Origin: Poecilobothrus nobilitatus
Taxonomy: Eukaryota > Arthropoda > Insecta > Diptera > Dolichopodidae
NCBI GenBank assembly: GCA_947095535.1
Contig: OX352774.1
Span: forward strand, 246,227,825 to 246,291,824
Direction of reading: 5' to 3'
Length of the DNA: 64,000 nucleotides
Position numbers and translations under genes: made by a program. Below are positions 27,162-39,836 of the stretch, in pieces (positions within the stretch are counted from its first letter, which is position 1; every line of letters starts with the position of its first letter). The notes under the pieces are model-generated. The model had not been told where the DNA came from and ran no database searches. It saw nothing but the letters and a program-made list of their open reading frames with translations.

Positions 27162-27915
27162 CAGAGTGTTTTGCAGGTAAGTGCACTGCTATATGAGCAC
27201 GTAAAATTTTCATACGGAGCCAATGTTCAGAACTTGATTTGGAAAATAGTTTCCCGAGATAAAGAAACAAACCTAAAGACAGTTTAAATTTTTTTATTTT
27301 AACAATTTTTAGTGCAGCTTTGTTAGTCAATAAGATAAACAAATGTAATAGCAGTTGCAAAGCCTTGTGCTATATAGCTTTTGCACGAATATTTAGATTA
27401 GTTTCTATCTTTTCAGATTTCGGAAATGCAGCACTTCAAAGTTAAATATTTTAAATTTTTATTTTTGAAAAACCTTTTAAAGGTTTGCATCACCTTTTTA
27501 AAGGTTTGCATCTCTGTTATTCAACCTTTTTCTTAATGGAACATACATCAATCTACCTTCTATGCTTTGAGAAATATGAAAAAATAATTCTTCTTTCTAA
27601 TTATTTTTAAAATAAATATTTAAAATTAAATTCGTTCGTTTTGATAAATAAGAAATTGTTGCACTTGCAATACAATTGATATTTTTAAAGCTATTCAATA
27701 TTGTCTTGACTTTTGTGACATATACATTCTTCGTATATCGTTTATCTTAACTATACAAACAAAGTTACACTTAAAATTGTAAAAAAATAAAAAAAAATTA
27801 AAATTATCTTTGAGGTACTTCATATTGAATATTGGCTTCATACGATAATTTTAACTACTCATTAAGGCCTATATGTAACGTCATATAGGAGTGCACTTAC
27901 CTGGAAAATACCCTG
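27162..27915. mobile_element. mariner-type non-autonomous element with long imperfect TIRs
   Basis: TA borders (27160-27161 and 27916-27917). The left end CAGAGTGTTTTGCAGGTAAG and reversed right end CAGGGTATTTTCCAGGTAAG continue in parallel through TGCACT(G/C)CTATATGA, a gap, TAAAATT, (C/G)GTATGAAGCCAAT-like sequence, to about 80-90 bp. The 754-bp interior has no transposase frame; the minus-strand frame at 27133-27360 crosses the boundary and is spurious. Confidence 0.82.
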
Positions 27916-28659
27916 TATAGAATGTTATAGATTTAAAATAAATTAAAAAAAAAATTTGAAATAACGTAAGATATCATGATTATAAACTTTTAAAAGCGTG
28001 TTTTATTTGTAGTTAGCAACTGCAACAAAACAAATTTTATTCTTTTGTAAAAATAATTTTTTTTAAATTTAAGAATCTTCCAAAAAATTGTTTATTGAAT
28101 AGAAAAATTAAATAAGCTATATTTTTCTGAAAAATTTCACATTAAAAATTTACACTTATATGTGACTTTTTATACATATTACTTATTGTAATCTTAAATT
28201 AAAGTACAAACATATACATATATAAATCTTTTTTTTTTAAATATAATCAGTAAATTGAATAGAACCTTTTGTATACATATTCTGTTCAATACAACAATAT
28301 TCATCATTCATGAATAATAGCAACATTTGGCACGATATTTTTTTTTTTTAGAGAAATTTTATTTAAATAAGGAAGCAAAAAGTAGATAGGTACTTATATG
28401 ATTATTATTGTTTTGTTTATTAAACATCATGTCTATATGCTTTTAGAAACGATTTTGGAATTGAATACTATTAACTATTTAAGAGAATTTTTTTTTTTTT
28501 TTAAATCGGATTAAAAGAGCGATAAAGTTCTATTTTCTCAGCTTTATAAAATTTTGAATTACTTATTATGTTACAATAATTCTTATTATCTTAAGTTTTA
28601 GATCAGAGTGTAAATTTTAATTTACATTACAAATAAGAAAGATTAAAAGGTGTCTTGAA

Positions 28660-28851
28660 TAAATCAGTTTTATATTTTGAAGTTATCTTGCTGACGGACA
28701 GACGGACGCACGGAGGGACAAAGCTTAATCGACTTAGAATTTGATTCTGATCCGATCCATAACTTTGAAGGTATATCTAGCTAGCTTATTTGGAGGTGTT
28801 ACAAACGGAGAAACAATTTTAATATACCCGATACTTATTGTACTGGTATTA
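28660..28851 (+). mobile_element. 3'-end fragment of the 1.55-kb repeat family
   Basis: CTTGCTGACGGACAGACGGA through TGATCCGATCCATA, GAAGGTATATCTAGCT, GGTGTTACAAACGGAG and TATACCCGATAC...GTACTGGTAT parallels the last ~180 bp of the copies at 35641 and 59775, with more divergence. It abuts the retrotransposon relic on its right, apparently cutting it inside the RT domain. Confidence 0.85.
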
Positions 28852-29990
28852 ATTATTAGCAAACGCCGCATCTGAAGTTTTTATGATTCTTGAAGGTATA
28901 CCGTCCCATCCTACTGAATTTTTATTTTTTGTATCACCAATACATTCCAATACTTCAGACACATTTGTATATAATGAAAAGCGAAACTTGATAGAGTGTT
29001 ATATAAATTTAAATTTTCATTCGGCAAACCAATAATGGAGGTACTTATATCGCGACTAATAGTAACAAAAAAATTGTTAAAACATTCTGATATAGCAGCT
29101 TGATCTTGAATATGATGTCAATCACTTCGTATCAAGTAATCTGGTGCAGATTTTTTTGTCCTACCTGTAAATGTAATCGATATTTTTTACAATATTATTG
29201 ATTCTAGTGAAATTTTCAAGTAACTTAAAATTATTTGGGAAACGCTTTAATTTATTTCTCAAATAATTTTTTTCTTTGATTAAGTTTTTTAGAGAATTAT
29301 TTAGCCGCGTAACTAACAGATGTTTTAGATCAATACTGGAGGTAGTTATTGAAGAATTATTATATTTATTATTTCTTTTACACCCGTGATCATTTTATCA
29401 CATATACCATTTGTATAAAGATCTGAGTATGTATCGACCGATAATTCCGTTTCAATATTAGCTCTAACCCTATTATAATAAATTCTTGTTTTCTGAAAAG
29501 TTTTTTTTTAACAGAAATGTCAATATATCTATTAATCAAACAATAATAATGTTATGATCACTAAGTTTATTGTTTATTGTAGAAATATTCGTATAGTGAA
29601 GATAATCTAACTTCATTTGAAAAAATATGATCAATACATGATTTATTTGCTGATCTTGTTATTAAATTATGACAATGTTTGTAAATGAAAGATGACAAAA
29701 ATGAAAGGTGTTGTTGTTAAGAATAATCACGACCGAAAAGATAAATATTACAATCACCTGCCAACATACACGGAAAATAAGAAATTAAATTTAAAAAATT
29801 GTCCAATATATTTAAAAACAATGAAATATCACATTTTTGTGATCTATAGTAGCACATGAGGTAAAGTGACTTATTACTAAATGAAATATCAAGCAACTTT
29901 AACAAAATAATATTACAGTATCGATCGTTTACATTTTTTACAATTTCATATTTTAGAGAATTATGAATATGCTACAATTGTGTTTTAGGA
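28852..29990 (-). pseudogene. non-LTR retrotransposon relic, endonuclease and start of RT
   Basis: Read from high to low coordinates on the minus strand: 29905-29717 encodes YLMCYYRSQKCDISLFLNIL and then CMLAGDCNIYLF. These fit the APE endonuclease pattern YRPP...FL..L..LL....LLAGDFNI. Shifted frames then give ITRSANKSCIDHIFSNEV and SDHNIII, the IDH and SDH endonuclease motifs. Near 28930-28866, EVLECIGDTKNKNSVGWDGI and then PSRIIK fit the first RT block (NKxSxGxDGIPxxIIK). Frameshifts and stops show it is inactive. It ends at the transposon tail at 28851, so the catalytic RT core is missing. The clade is not decided (Jockey/CR1/I-like). Confidence 0.82.
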
Positions 29991-30519
29991 TTAGGTAAAA
30001 AATAATTCGATGATCATCCAATCCTCATCCAACTTTTCTATGACAGTATAACGGAACAAAATTTATAAAATAATACAGAGTGTTTATGATTAACTTTTGT
30101 ACTTTGAAGTGTTTAATTTTCTGTTGACATTTAAAAAAAAAACATTTGCACAAATAAAGTGCATTATTAAATTATTTGCAATTAAAAAATAAAAGAACTT
30201 TTTACATGAAAAACTTTATAAATATTTTACTCAGAGATATATTATTATACTTAATATTCATATTAAATTTCAAAATTATTTTCACTCGATTACTCATAAT
30301 ATACATATTTAAAAATTACTTTCACTCAATTACCCAGTGATATATCACTTGAAATTTTTAATAAACTTAAAAATATTGCTTAAAATGTATTCATATAAAT
30401 TAAAAATTATTTTTTCTTTTCACGTTTGTGAATTTGTAAATAAAAAACATAAAAAGCTCGTTGTATTAAAAAAAAAAAAGATGAAAGAAAAAAACGTTGA
30501 GGGAAACGATGAGGGAAAA

Positions 30520-31340
30520 AAACGTTATGTCATAAGTCCAAATGTCATAAGTACGAAATCAAAAATGACATAAGCACGAAAAAAAAACGTCATTTTATTC
30601 GTACTCATGCCATTTAATATTTCTCGAACTTATGACAAATCTAAAAAAAATAAAATGACATGAGAACGAAAACCTTGAAATTTCGTACTTATGTCATAAA
30701 AAAATTTCATATTTATGACATATGACATAAGTTTGGCGCTACATCATAAGATTAAAAGTTATAACTACGAAAATTAAATGCCACCTATATAGATATTCTG
30801 GAAAAATGAATAATTCGGATTTCCTAATTAACTATAAAATGCTTTCTAAACCAACATCTTATATGTACAGCCAACTTGAACTCACTGATTTGAAATGCTT
30901 ATAATTTTTTTGTTTTTTAAAGATTTTTATTTTATTTTTTTTTTTAATGAAAGTATAAATTATTAAATTTTTTTTAAGCTAAGCTAAGAGTTTTTAGAAA
31001 AATAATTAAGTAGGATTTTATGGTTAGTTACTACAAAATTAGGATTTTACGTTTTTTCCAAAAGATGTATACTTATGTTGTTCTTTTTTTTTAATTTTCA
31101 AACTTATGTCATTTAAGTTTTTAGGACTTAAGTATGATAAATACGAAAACTTAAAAAAAAAAAAAAAACAAATACTCGTACTCGTCTTTTTTAAATTTTT
31201 GTACTTAGATATGTCATCATATATGCTATATATAATAAGTACGAAATAAATTTTATGACATAGTACGAAAAATATAAATATGACGAAATTTTTTTCGTAT
31301 TCATATCATTTTTAGTTTTTGAATTTATGACGTTCCGCCG
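30520..31340. repeat. dispersed inverted copies of an ATGACATAAGTACGAAA motif
   Basis: Many degenerate copies of ATGACATAAGTACGAAA and its reverse complement TTTCGTACTTATGTCAT alternate through two blocks (30520-30745 and 31070-31335). Together they make an extensive foldback structure around a ~300-bp AT-rich spacer. No coding capacity. Confidence 0.75.
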
Positions 31341-34210
31341 GAAAAAAAACTGTTTATCATTCTCAATTTGACAGAAAAATTCGATGAAAATTCAAATAGA
31401 ACTAGTTAGAGGTATATTATATAAACAGTCAATAATACTTCATTTTGGCAAAATGTAAACAATGCATTATAAGTACAATCGTAGGCAAAAGTAGGAAATA
31501 AATAATTTTTTTTTTTAATTGAAGAAATTATTAAATAAAAAAAACAATTTAAACTTTTTAATAGTGTAAATTTTTAAAATTTTGTTGTTTATTAATTTTT
31601 AGTAGAGAACAGAAATAATATATGTACATGTATGTAAATTCCTAAGTTAATCTATTTATTAACTTGTTTATAACTTTTGTTTTACAATTTTTATAAGTTA
31701 TTTACTATCAGATTTTCTTTTATCTTCTTTTTTTTTTGTGCAAAAAATAGTTTACAAAATAATTTACATTTTATATCTGAAAGTGCAAATATTCACTTCA
31801 ATTATTTATTTTTTTTTTTTTTGTATATATATTGCGTGTTACTTTACCATTATCATGTGTAAATTTATAAATTTTTACTTTCATTATTTTATTTTTGCTT
31901 ACTTTTTAATTTTATTTTGTTTTGTTCTTTTCTAATGTTTCAAAGGTTAAAATTGTCTAGAAAATATAATAATACAAAATGTACTTATAAAATTATTTTT
32001 AATCGAATCAAAATTTTGAATAATAAATCAGTACAATATAATATATATATTGAAATAAACACTACTGAACACAGTTCATGTTAATTTTTTTTATGATATC
32101 ATTAATTTTTAAATTACCCTATATTTTAGGTATCAATATCAATTTATATGAGTACATAATATTATATTTTATAAAAATAATGTATAAATTAATAAATAAT
32201 AAAATATTAATCTAAATGCAAATAAAAAATAATTAAAATACAAAAAAAAAAATTTATAACAAAGAAATACAAATATAGAAATTTTTAATTTCCGATTATG
32301 ATCGTTTTTTATTAATTTATTTTTTTTTTTTTGCAAAATAAAGCGCAATGTCATTTTTGTTTATTTATTATGTATGTACTTACTTGTATATTTATTTAAA
32401 TAGACAATTATGTAATTTATTAGTTTTTTTTTGTTTTTAAATGAAGGAAAAAGAGAATATGTAGAATAAAATTTCAGATATAAACAGACTTGTCAAATAT
32501 AAACAAAATTTTTAGAAAAAAAGACTTATTTTTCGATGAAATTATTTAAAAGCTGTTCTGTCTAAAAAGAGGATTAAAATTTTCAAATAATATTTTAAGA
32601 TCAATCAATTATCCTTTCTTAGTTGTTATATTATTTTTAATTGACACTTTCTGTTTGTATATGTTATCAGATTTTTGGCTAATTGGGTTAGATATTTTTC
32701 GTTCTATACACACACAATATCATTTCATTATTGTGGTAAGTGTAATTCTAATTTTTGCTCCCAATTGTGATTTATTTAGTCATTTATTTTGATTACTTAT
32801 TACCAGTAAGAAGTTTTCAGTTCTATATTAAAAATATATGATGAAAGAAGTAAATATCAAAGGCGAATCTTCTGGTCCGAAAAATTTAGAAAAAATAAAT
32901 TATAAAATATAAATAAATTAGCGCCTGGTGTCAAAGTATGTGTATATAATATACTTATTTATATATATAAAATTAATATAACCTTATTATCCATGGTTAT
33001 GAATTATGATGATAAGAATGAAAAAATCTATTTTACATTATAATTTATAATTAATGATCCTTGTACTTATAAATAAAGCTATACATTTTAAATGATAATT
33101 ATTAACTTTTTTTGTCTTAAATAATAGAAATATTTTTTAAATATATGTATAGTTATAAAATGACTAGTTATAGTTATATATAAATAAGTTTTTTTTTAAT
33201 TAAATGGTGAATAATTTTTAAATGGTGTATAATTTGCATTGCTTTTTTTTTGTTTTGGAAAACTTCCAAGCCATCATATAAAATTTGACCTTAATTAAAA
33301 ATTAAATTTAATGTAAATAATTTTTGGAAAAAAAAAAAAAATATTAAAAATGTTTATATGCATATGTATATATTTACATATACTCCTTCTGGTATAATAT
33401 GACGTATACGTCATATATATAATTATTAATTAATGAAGGGTTAAAAAATATTTATTATACAAATATTACGTGTCCTTTATAAGAAAAATAAGCGCCAAAC
33501 CAATATTTAATTATTATATAACTCGTATATATAGATAATAAATTCGTAATATTGAAATGAATTTAAATTTTAATAAACAGTTTTCAAGGGTTTTTTTTTT
33601 TCTTTTAAAATATTTAATTGATAATTTCACGGATTATTATTTATTAAAATGGTTGACTCTATATACAGAAGACATTTTCATAATAAGGGTTTTATATTTT
33701 GTAACTTTTATTTTTAAGTTAACAAGAAAATATATTTTTTTTTTCTTTTTAAATTTTAATAATGGGAAACAATATTAAAAACATATGTTTAATTAATACA
33801 ATAAAAAAAAAAAAAATATGTCAAAGTTCAATGGGAGTTAATGGAAGATTATCATAAAAATTGAATTTCGATGAAGCTAAGAAAATAAATAATATGTTAC
33901 TTTCCTGGAGAATCAAATATTTAAAAATATTAAATTTGAAATATAAATTGTTTAATAATTTTGATAAATTAATTAATTGATTAAATAATTTTAAAACGTA
34001 ATTGAATTACATGACTTTTGAAACGATTATTGATCTAATTGTTTTTTTTTTTTTTTTGCGTTTTCATTAAATTTCATTTAAATATTTAACGTGAATTTTA
34101 AATGGAAAGTAGATAAGTATAGGTACTATTTTAAAATAAGGTATAATTAAAATTTTTTAATTGATTTTAAATATTTTATTTTTGTTTTGCTTATTTATGA
34201 GATATATAAA
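31341..34210. other. AT-rich DNA without genes
   Basis: T- and A-rich sequence. Short frames rich in Phe, Tyr, Lys and Asn (for example 31677-31935, 33557-33778) reflect composition and have no motif or splice support. Confidence 0.6.
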
Positions 34211-34812
34211 GGAAACCAACGGCCAGTTGACAACTGGACATTTCACAAAAGAGATACGTAACAAAAAGGCATTTAACAAAGCAGACAATTAACAAAAAAC
34301 ATTTAGGAAAATTGATATTTAACAAAAGAAACATTCAGCAAAATTAACAAATAGTAAAAGAAAATTTAACAACTTTAACGACTGGACACTTGGTAATTTG
34401 AACATTTGAACAGTTGACACCTTGAACGCTCAACAACTTTTACAAGTCACAAGAAATTTCTCATCTTTTAATAAACAACAATTTGATTTTTAATTTTATA
34501 ATTTCATTATTTATTTCATTGGTTATGCATTAATTTGTGCCAAAATAATTAATACCAAAAACGTAAAGTTTATTTTTGAAAAAAAATTTAGTTTAAACTA
34601 AATTTCTGAAAATAATGAAGACAAATTGTCTTAATATTTGCACATTTGGCAATTTTTATTTATGTAGACCCTCCATTTTACCAAATGTCCAAATATTGTA
34701 TGGACCAAATGTCCAAATAAGTGTCAATTTTGCTAAATGTCTTTTTGTTAAGTGCCTTTTTTGTGAAATGTTCACTGATCAAATATCTAGTTGCTAAATG
34801 AAAGTTTCCAAG
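34211..34812. repeat. foldback element with ACATTTAACAAAA-type minisatellite arms
   Basis: The ends are GGAAAC (34211-34216) and its complement GTTTCC (34804-34809). The left arm 34211-34440 has units such as GGACATTTCACAAAA, GGCATTTAACAAAG and ACATTTAGGAAAATTGA. The right arm, reversed, has GAACATTTCACAAAA, GGCACTTAACAAAAAGAC and ATTTAGCAAAATTGACAC in the same order. About 200 bp of AT-rich DNA separates the arms. The plus-strand 60-codon frame in the right arm is spurious. Confidence 0.8.
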
Positions 34813-35640
34813 TGTATGTACCCCGATATAAATTACAATATATACATATACTATAATACAAAAAAAAAAAAAATTTATTTTGAAAGGAAGAATTAATTAC
34901 ATATAGATCAATACAAATCTTCTCTTACCTCAATTAAAAGTAATGACATAAAAAATATTTATTTTTGCCTATTTTGTTGATTCGTCAATTAAATGAGATG
35001 GGATTTTTAAAATAATATATAATTAATACCTTTTATATTAACTAAATTAGTAAGTAAATTATTTAAAATGCACAAACTAACTATCATTTTATTTTTTTAA
35101 TGTAAAAAAAAAAATTATTTTTTAAGTATTCTTATTTTTCACATTTGTATTATTCATATTTCAAGTGCAAATTTTAAATTATTAATTTTCTATTTCTATT
35201 TATCTATCTAGTACTGATCTATTTTAGTCCATCTATCTGATCTATTTTAGTACTTAATTTTATTTCTTGAGTATCTGTCAAACTTTTTTTTAAATATGTA
35301 TTTCAGAAAAAAAAAGAATATAGTAATAAATTGAGAATTTAAAAAATCATTAGTTATTTAAAATATGGATTTTGTATAAAAATTTAATTTCCAAAATTTC
35401 TTTTTCAAAACTTATTTATTTAAAATTATCTTAAAAATTGAAAATTAAATAATAAAAATTAAAACTTAAAAAAGGACAAAATCTCAATCGTTTGTTATTA
35501 ATTAATATACATAAATTTCCATTTAAAAAACGAAATGTCCCAAAGGTTATTATTTTATTGGTTGAACTCCCAAAGGATATTTGAGAAAAAAAATTTTCTT
35601 TTTCTCAATTCATCTGTTCAAAATTAATATTTTTATGTAT
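34813..35640. other. AT-rich DNA without genes
   Basis: A small duplicated phrase TGATCTATTTTAGT lies at 35215 and 35238. Nothing else is recognised. Confidence 0.55.
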
Positions 35641-37182
35641 AAAACGAGGAAAAATATAGTTGCCTTTGTCAACTCTTAGATACCCGTACGAACCGTTAGT
35701 ATGTCACTCTGTCACATACCTGTCACTCTGCTTACAATATTATTTTTTTAATATTTTAGTATTTTAAAATAATTTGGGTGAATTTTATAATTTCTAGAAC
35801 TATGGGTTGTACATATATTCAAACTATATGTTTATATGTACATTCTTCAAAAGCAGATTCTAACCTTCCACATAACGATTATCAATCCAAAACTTTTTCA
35901 AATATTCTATAGTACCATTTAATACTAAGCGGTAAATGTATATTAAATTTACTTAGTACAAAATAATAAATATAATTTTAAATATTATATTATATTATAT
36001 TTAAATATTCTATTGACAGAATAATTTCTTATAAGTACAATAAAATACATATATGTATGTAAATACGGCGCTATATAATATACATATATACTCTTATCAT
36101 TCATTCACTATATAAGTATGTATATATATCAATATCATATAATTAAAAATTCTTCAAGCAACCGTTATGTTGTTTATTTGTTTACATTTTTTTGTACTAC
36201 GCATTATGTCCTCAACAATTTCAAATTATCGAGTAAAACAAATGCAAAAAATTTGTTGAAGAAATTTGTTAGAAAATTTGAAAAAAATCAAGTAACACTT
36301 TCGTCAATTATAAAGTAACCCTATATTATTAAAAAAAGTTGTTAACAGAAATAAGAGTATAATGTGAAGCTTTAATTTTTGTGTATTACTTCAAAGAAAT
36401 TTTAACAGGTGTTCAAGTTACAGGTGTTTAAAAATAGGAAATTTTCAGTTTTTGACCCCTTACAGCTCCTAAACGGGAGGTGATACAAAAAAAATTTCTG
36501 AAATTTATTTTCAAAGATCTAACTTCTGTCAAAATTTCAAGTTTCCAACTTGAACCGTTTAAAAGATAGAAGGGTTAAAGGATTTTGCAAAATTTGAGTT
36601 TCGCATAACGGTAAATTAAGACACCGTATGCCACAAATATATATTTATTGTATATATACTTTTAAAGCTAATAAAAGTAGCAATCGTTTGGCGTTTTCAA
36701 AATGAAGATATACCTTACACAACTTGTGCTATAACAATTTAAATATAGAGCTTTTTTGAACCTTTGGGGAGCTGTAGCTCCGTAACGGGTGGGGCTACAA
36801 AAAAAAGTTATTAAAAATAAAATTAATATTTTTGTGAGATCTATCAGCAGTTAAAATTTCATAGCTCTATTGCAAAAAAAATGTGGGGATCTAAAAGTTA
36901 GTGTTCGAGATGTACCCTAAGTTTTGGTCCAAACTCAACCAAAAAAAATAGGGAACCTACAAATTACTCCCAGAATATTTTGTGTAAATTTCAAGATTCT
37001 AGCTTTCTTAGTTTTTGAGTTAGCGTGCTGACGGACGGACGGACGGACGGACATGGCTCAAATGTCTTAGAATTTTTTTCTGATCCGATCCATACCTTTG
37101 AAGGTATATCTAGCTCGCTTATTTCGAGGTGTTACAAACGGAGGAGTAATTTTATTATACCCGATCCTATCGTACGGGTATA
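35641..37182 (+). mobile_element. 1.55-kb non-autonomous transposon, copy 1 (Helitron/Helentron-like candidate)
   Basis: Near-identical along its length to 59775-61324; the match starts at AAAACGAGGAA and stops after GTACGGGTATA. A subterminal ATACCCGTAC near the 5' end is the exact reverse complement of the terminal GTACGGGTAT. The 3' end ACCCGATCCTATCGTACGGGT can form a short stem. Inside are a perfect GGAGCT/AGCTCC hairpin (36768-36781) and a (GACG)n tract at 37028-37049. Ends, subterminal hairpin and microsatellite recall dipteran DINE-1/Helentron elements, but the class is an inference. No protein is encoded. Confidence 0.82.
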
Positions 37183-38470
37183 TATATATACATATATACA
37201 TACATTATATATACATATAAATATATTTATTCAATATATATACATATGTATTTATTATAAGTCTGGAAAATTTTAAGAGTTCAGGAACAAAAACACAAAA
37301 TATATTATTAAGATTTAAATAAAATAAAAGATTTATTTATTTATTTATTAAGCCTTAAAAAAAATTTTGTGTACAAAAAAGCCAATATTTACAAATTTAG
37401 AAGATCATACTATAATAGGAGTATTTTCAACTTTGACTTAAAATTAAGAGAAAAGAATTAATATTTATTATTAAAAAATTTAGTTGGTGTAGGAAAAATG
37501 GCTAAAAAAAGATTTATTTAATCATTATGAATTTTATTTGTTTTAAAATTTGATCTCGTGGAATAATGGTCTTAAAACTGTAGTAATATAATAAGGTAAG
37601 ATAAAAAATTGAATTAATAAACGGGCAGAGGTTTTTACTGATGCAATTTATTTCTAGCACAGCCATACATTCCATTTTTCAAATATAATCATCAAAGATC
37701 ATCAAACAAAGGAAAAGATAATAAAGTGAATTGCTTATTAAAAATATAAAAATATCTTAAGATATTTAATATATACATATGTATATAGATTTCATTTTCT
37801 TTACAAAATTATAGCTTTATGAATGTACTCTTTACTCTGGGTAAATCATTAAACTAATCGAACAGAACTATATAGGTAGGTATCTAATATATTTTTAAAA
37901 TTTTTATTAAATTGTTTTTAATACTTAAAGATTTGTGTTTTTTTTTCTTTTTTGCCAAGTTTTCATCATTTTGGTTTATAATAACTAACTTTCTTTCTAA
38001 ATTTAGACAGTATATGTTATATATCATATTATAAAGATTTTTTCCTTAACTTAACTTATTTTCTTAATTTTCTTCATTTACAAAAAGAGCACATGGTTCA
38101 ATTTTTCAAACTTTCATTATAGCCAAAGAAATAAAAAGAAAAAAATAGAATGAAATGAAATTTTCTTCATTTTTATATATAAATTTATTTCAAGGACAAA
38201 TGGTGGACCTTTTTTTTGGGTTAAAATAAAAAAAAAAGAAAAAAGAAAATTGAACATATAATGGTTATTGAAAATATATAGGAAGAGTATCGAAAAAAAA
38301 ATTATATATACTAAATAGTTATAAGAATTCAATAGAATTTTATTTTTCTGATAAATTTGATCGAAATAATATTTTATTTCAAAATAAATTCTCATTTGAA
38401 TTTCGAACACGAGTATTAAATTAATATATATATCTACGTATTCATAATAATATATCCATATTTATATATA
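37183..38470. other. AT-rich DNA without genes
   Basis: A TATACATA-type simple repeat (37180-37255) directly follows the transposon end. The rest is AT-rich. The minus-strand frame at 38117-38410 is Phe/Ile/Lys-rich and has no motif. Confidence 0.55.
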
Positions 38471-38952
38471 GGGTGTTTTGCATAAGAGTTAAAATATTTC
38501 AGTTAGTGATTCCTCAGGCTAAACCTAGAAAAAATGAGAGTCCCTGGTCTAATCTTAATTTTGATTAGATTTAGAATAATCGGTTTAGCGATATTTGAAC
38601 GTTTTTACATTATTAATTGCCGCATAACTTTTGACTCACATGATCTATACAGAAACTAACTTAGTTTTATTTGAAAGCTGCATTTTTAAAACTTTTATAT
38701 ACTAAAGGATTTGTTACCCTACAGAATAATTAATTTTTAAATTAGAGCTAAAAATATGGTAGCTTTTCAAGATTTACAAATTTTATATAATAATGATACT
38801 TTAGTACGACATTTTTAAAAAGTAATATTTTAATTGAAATAAAATGTTGGTATGAACGTTTCATACTGTCATACGATTTTTTCTAGTTTTAGTCTAAAAA
38901 ATATGCCACTGTATTTATTTGTCAAATATAAACTCTTATGTGAAAAATCCTG
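38471..38952. mobile_element. TA-flanked MITE, ~482 bp, family M2
   Basis: TA borders at 38469-38470 and 38953-38954. The left end (GGGTGTTTTGCATAAGAGTT...AGGCTAAACCTAGAAAAAAT) and the reversed right end (CAGGATTTTTCACATAAGAG...AGACTAAAACTAGAAAAAAT) are imperfect inverted repeats of about 90 bp. There is no open transposase frame. Confidence 0.75.
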
Positions 38953-38954
38953 TA

Positions 38955-39572
38955 GACTATTATATTATATATATATCACATATAAATCTAATCAAAGATA
39001 ATAATATATAGTTTGGATAATATGCGTAAATTATAAATTAATAACCAACTGGATTTTATACAAAATTTCCAATAAATGAGAATCATCCTTTTTTTTTTTT
39101 TAATGTTTTAGGTTTTGTTCTTTTATGATAATTAGGATTATAATTCGTTGTTAATTTTTTTTTATTCTTTTTATAAAAAAAATATTTAAATTTATATGTA
39201 TATATATATATATAATACTAAAGCGTAATTAATTGGTTTTCAAAAGATTTCCTTTTTTATTAATGGTAGAAATTTGACTTAAGAGATTTTATAATTCATA
39301 ATAATAGAAATTAATTAATGGTGAAAAATATTGGATTGATATGAAACAATCAAATGTCCAAATAAGTCATTTCACATTTTATACAATATATACAACTGTG
39401 AACGAAACTCATGACAAAGTAATTTTCAGTTATCTAGAATCTAATAGGCCAGCAAGTGATTTCAAGTAATACATTTAATTTAAGGTAACTAAGAAAAAAA
39501 AATACACTTTGAAAATATACGCCATGAAGTATGCAAACAAATTTTTATGTACACTTTACTTTTTCAATTGAG
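38955..39572. other. AT-rich DNA without genes
   Basis: Nothing recognised beyond simple sequence. Confidence 0.5.
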
Positions 39573-39836
39573 TTGCGGTGACTCAATCGTTAGGCACATG
39601 GTGTATTAACTACAGGTGGTGTATTAGTACAGGTTCAAATTCTACATAGGAAGAATGCTTTTTATAATTGGAAGGAAAATTTCTGAAAAGCAATATTATT
39701 TAACAAATCTGCCTTACTATACCACCAAATGTATAATACTACTATGTATTCAACCTATAATGAATAGCCTTAGTAGCCGATAGTTTAGTAGTATTGTATT
39801 ATCCCATGTGATATGTAAAATAAATAAATAAATATA
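39573..39836 (+). mobile_element. tRNA-derived SINE-like element, family B, old copy
   Basis: A degenerate tRNA-like head (GACTCAATCGTTAGGCACAT, later GGTTCAAATTCTACA resembling a B box). It has a ~100-bp AT-rich body, the family-B block GCCTTAGTAGCCGATAGTTT, and an (ATAA)n end. The same tail block occurs in the element at 55628 and in diverged form at 55911. Confidence 0.65.

Noticed and set aside
38117..38410. 97-codon open frame on the minus strand
   Set aside because: Dominated by Phe, Ile, Tyr and Lys from A/T runs; no recognisable motif.
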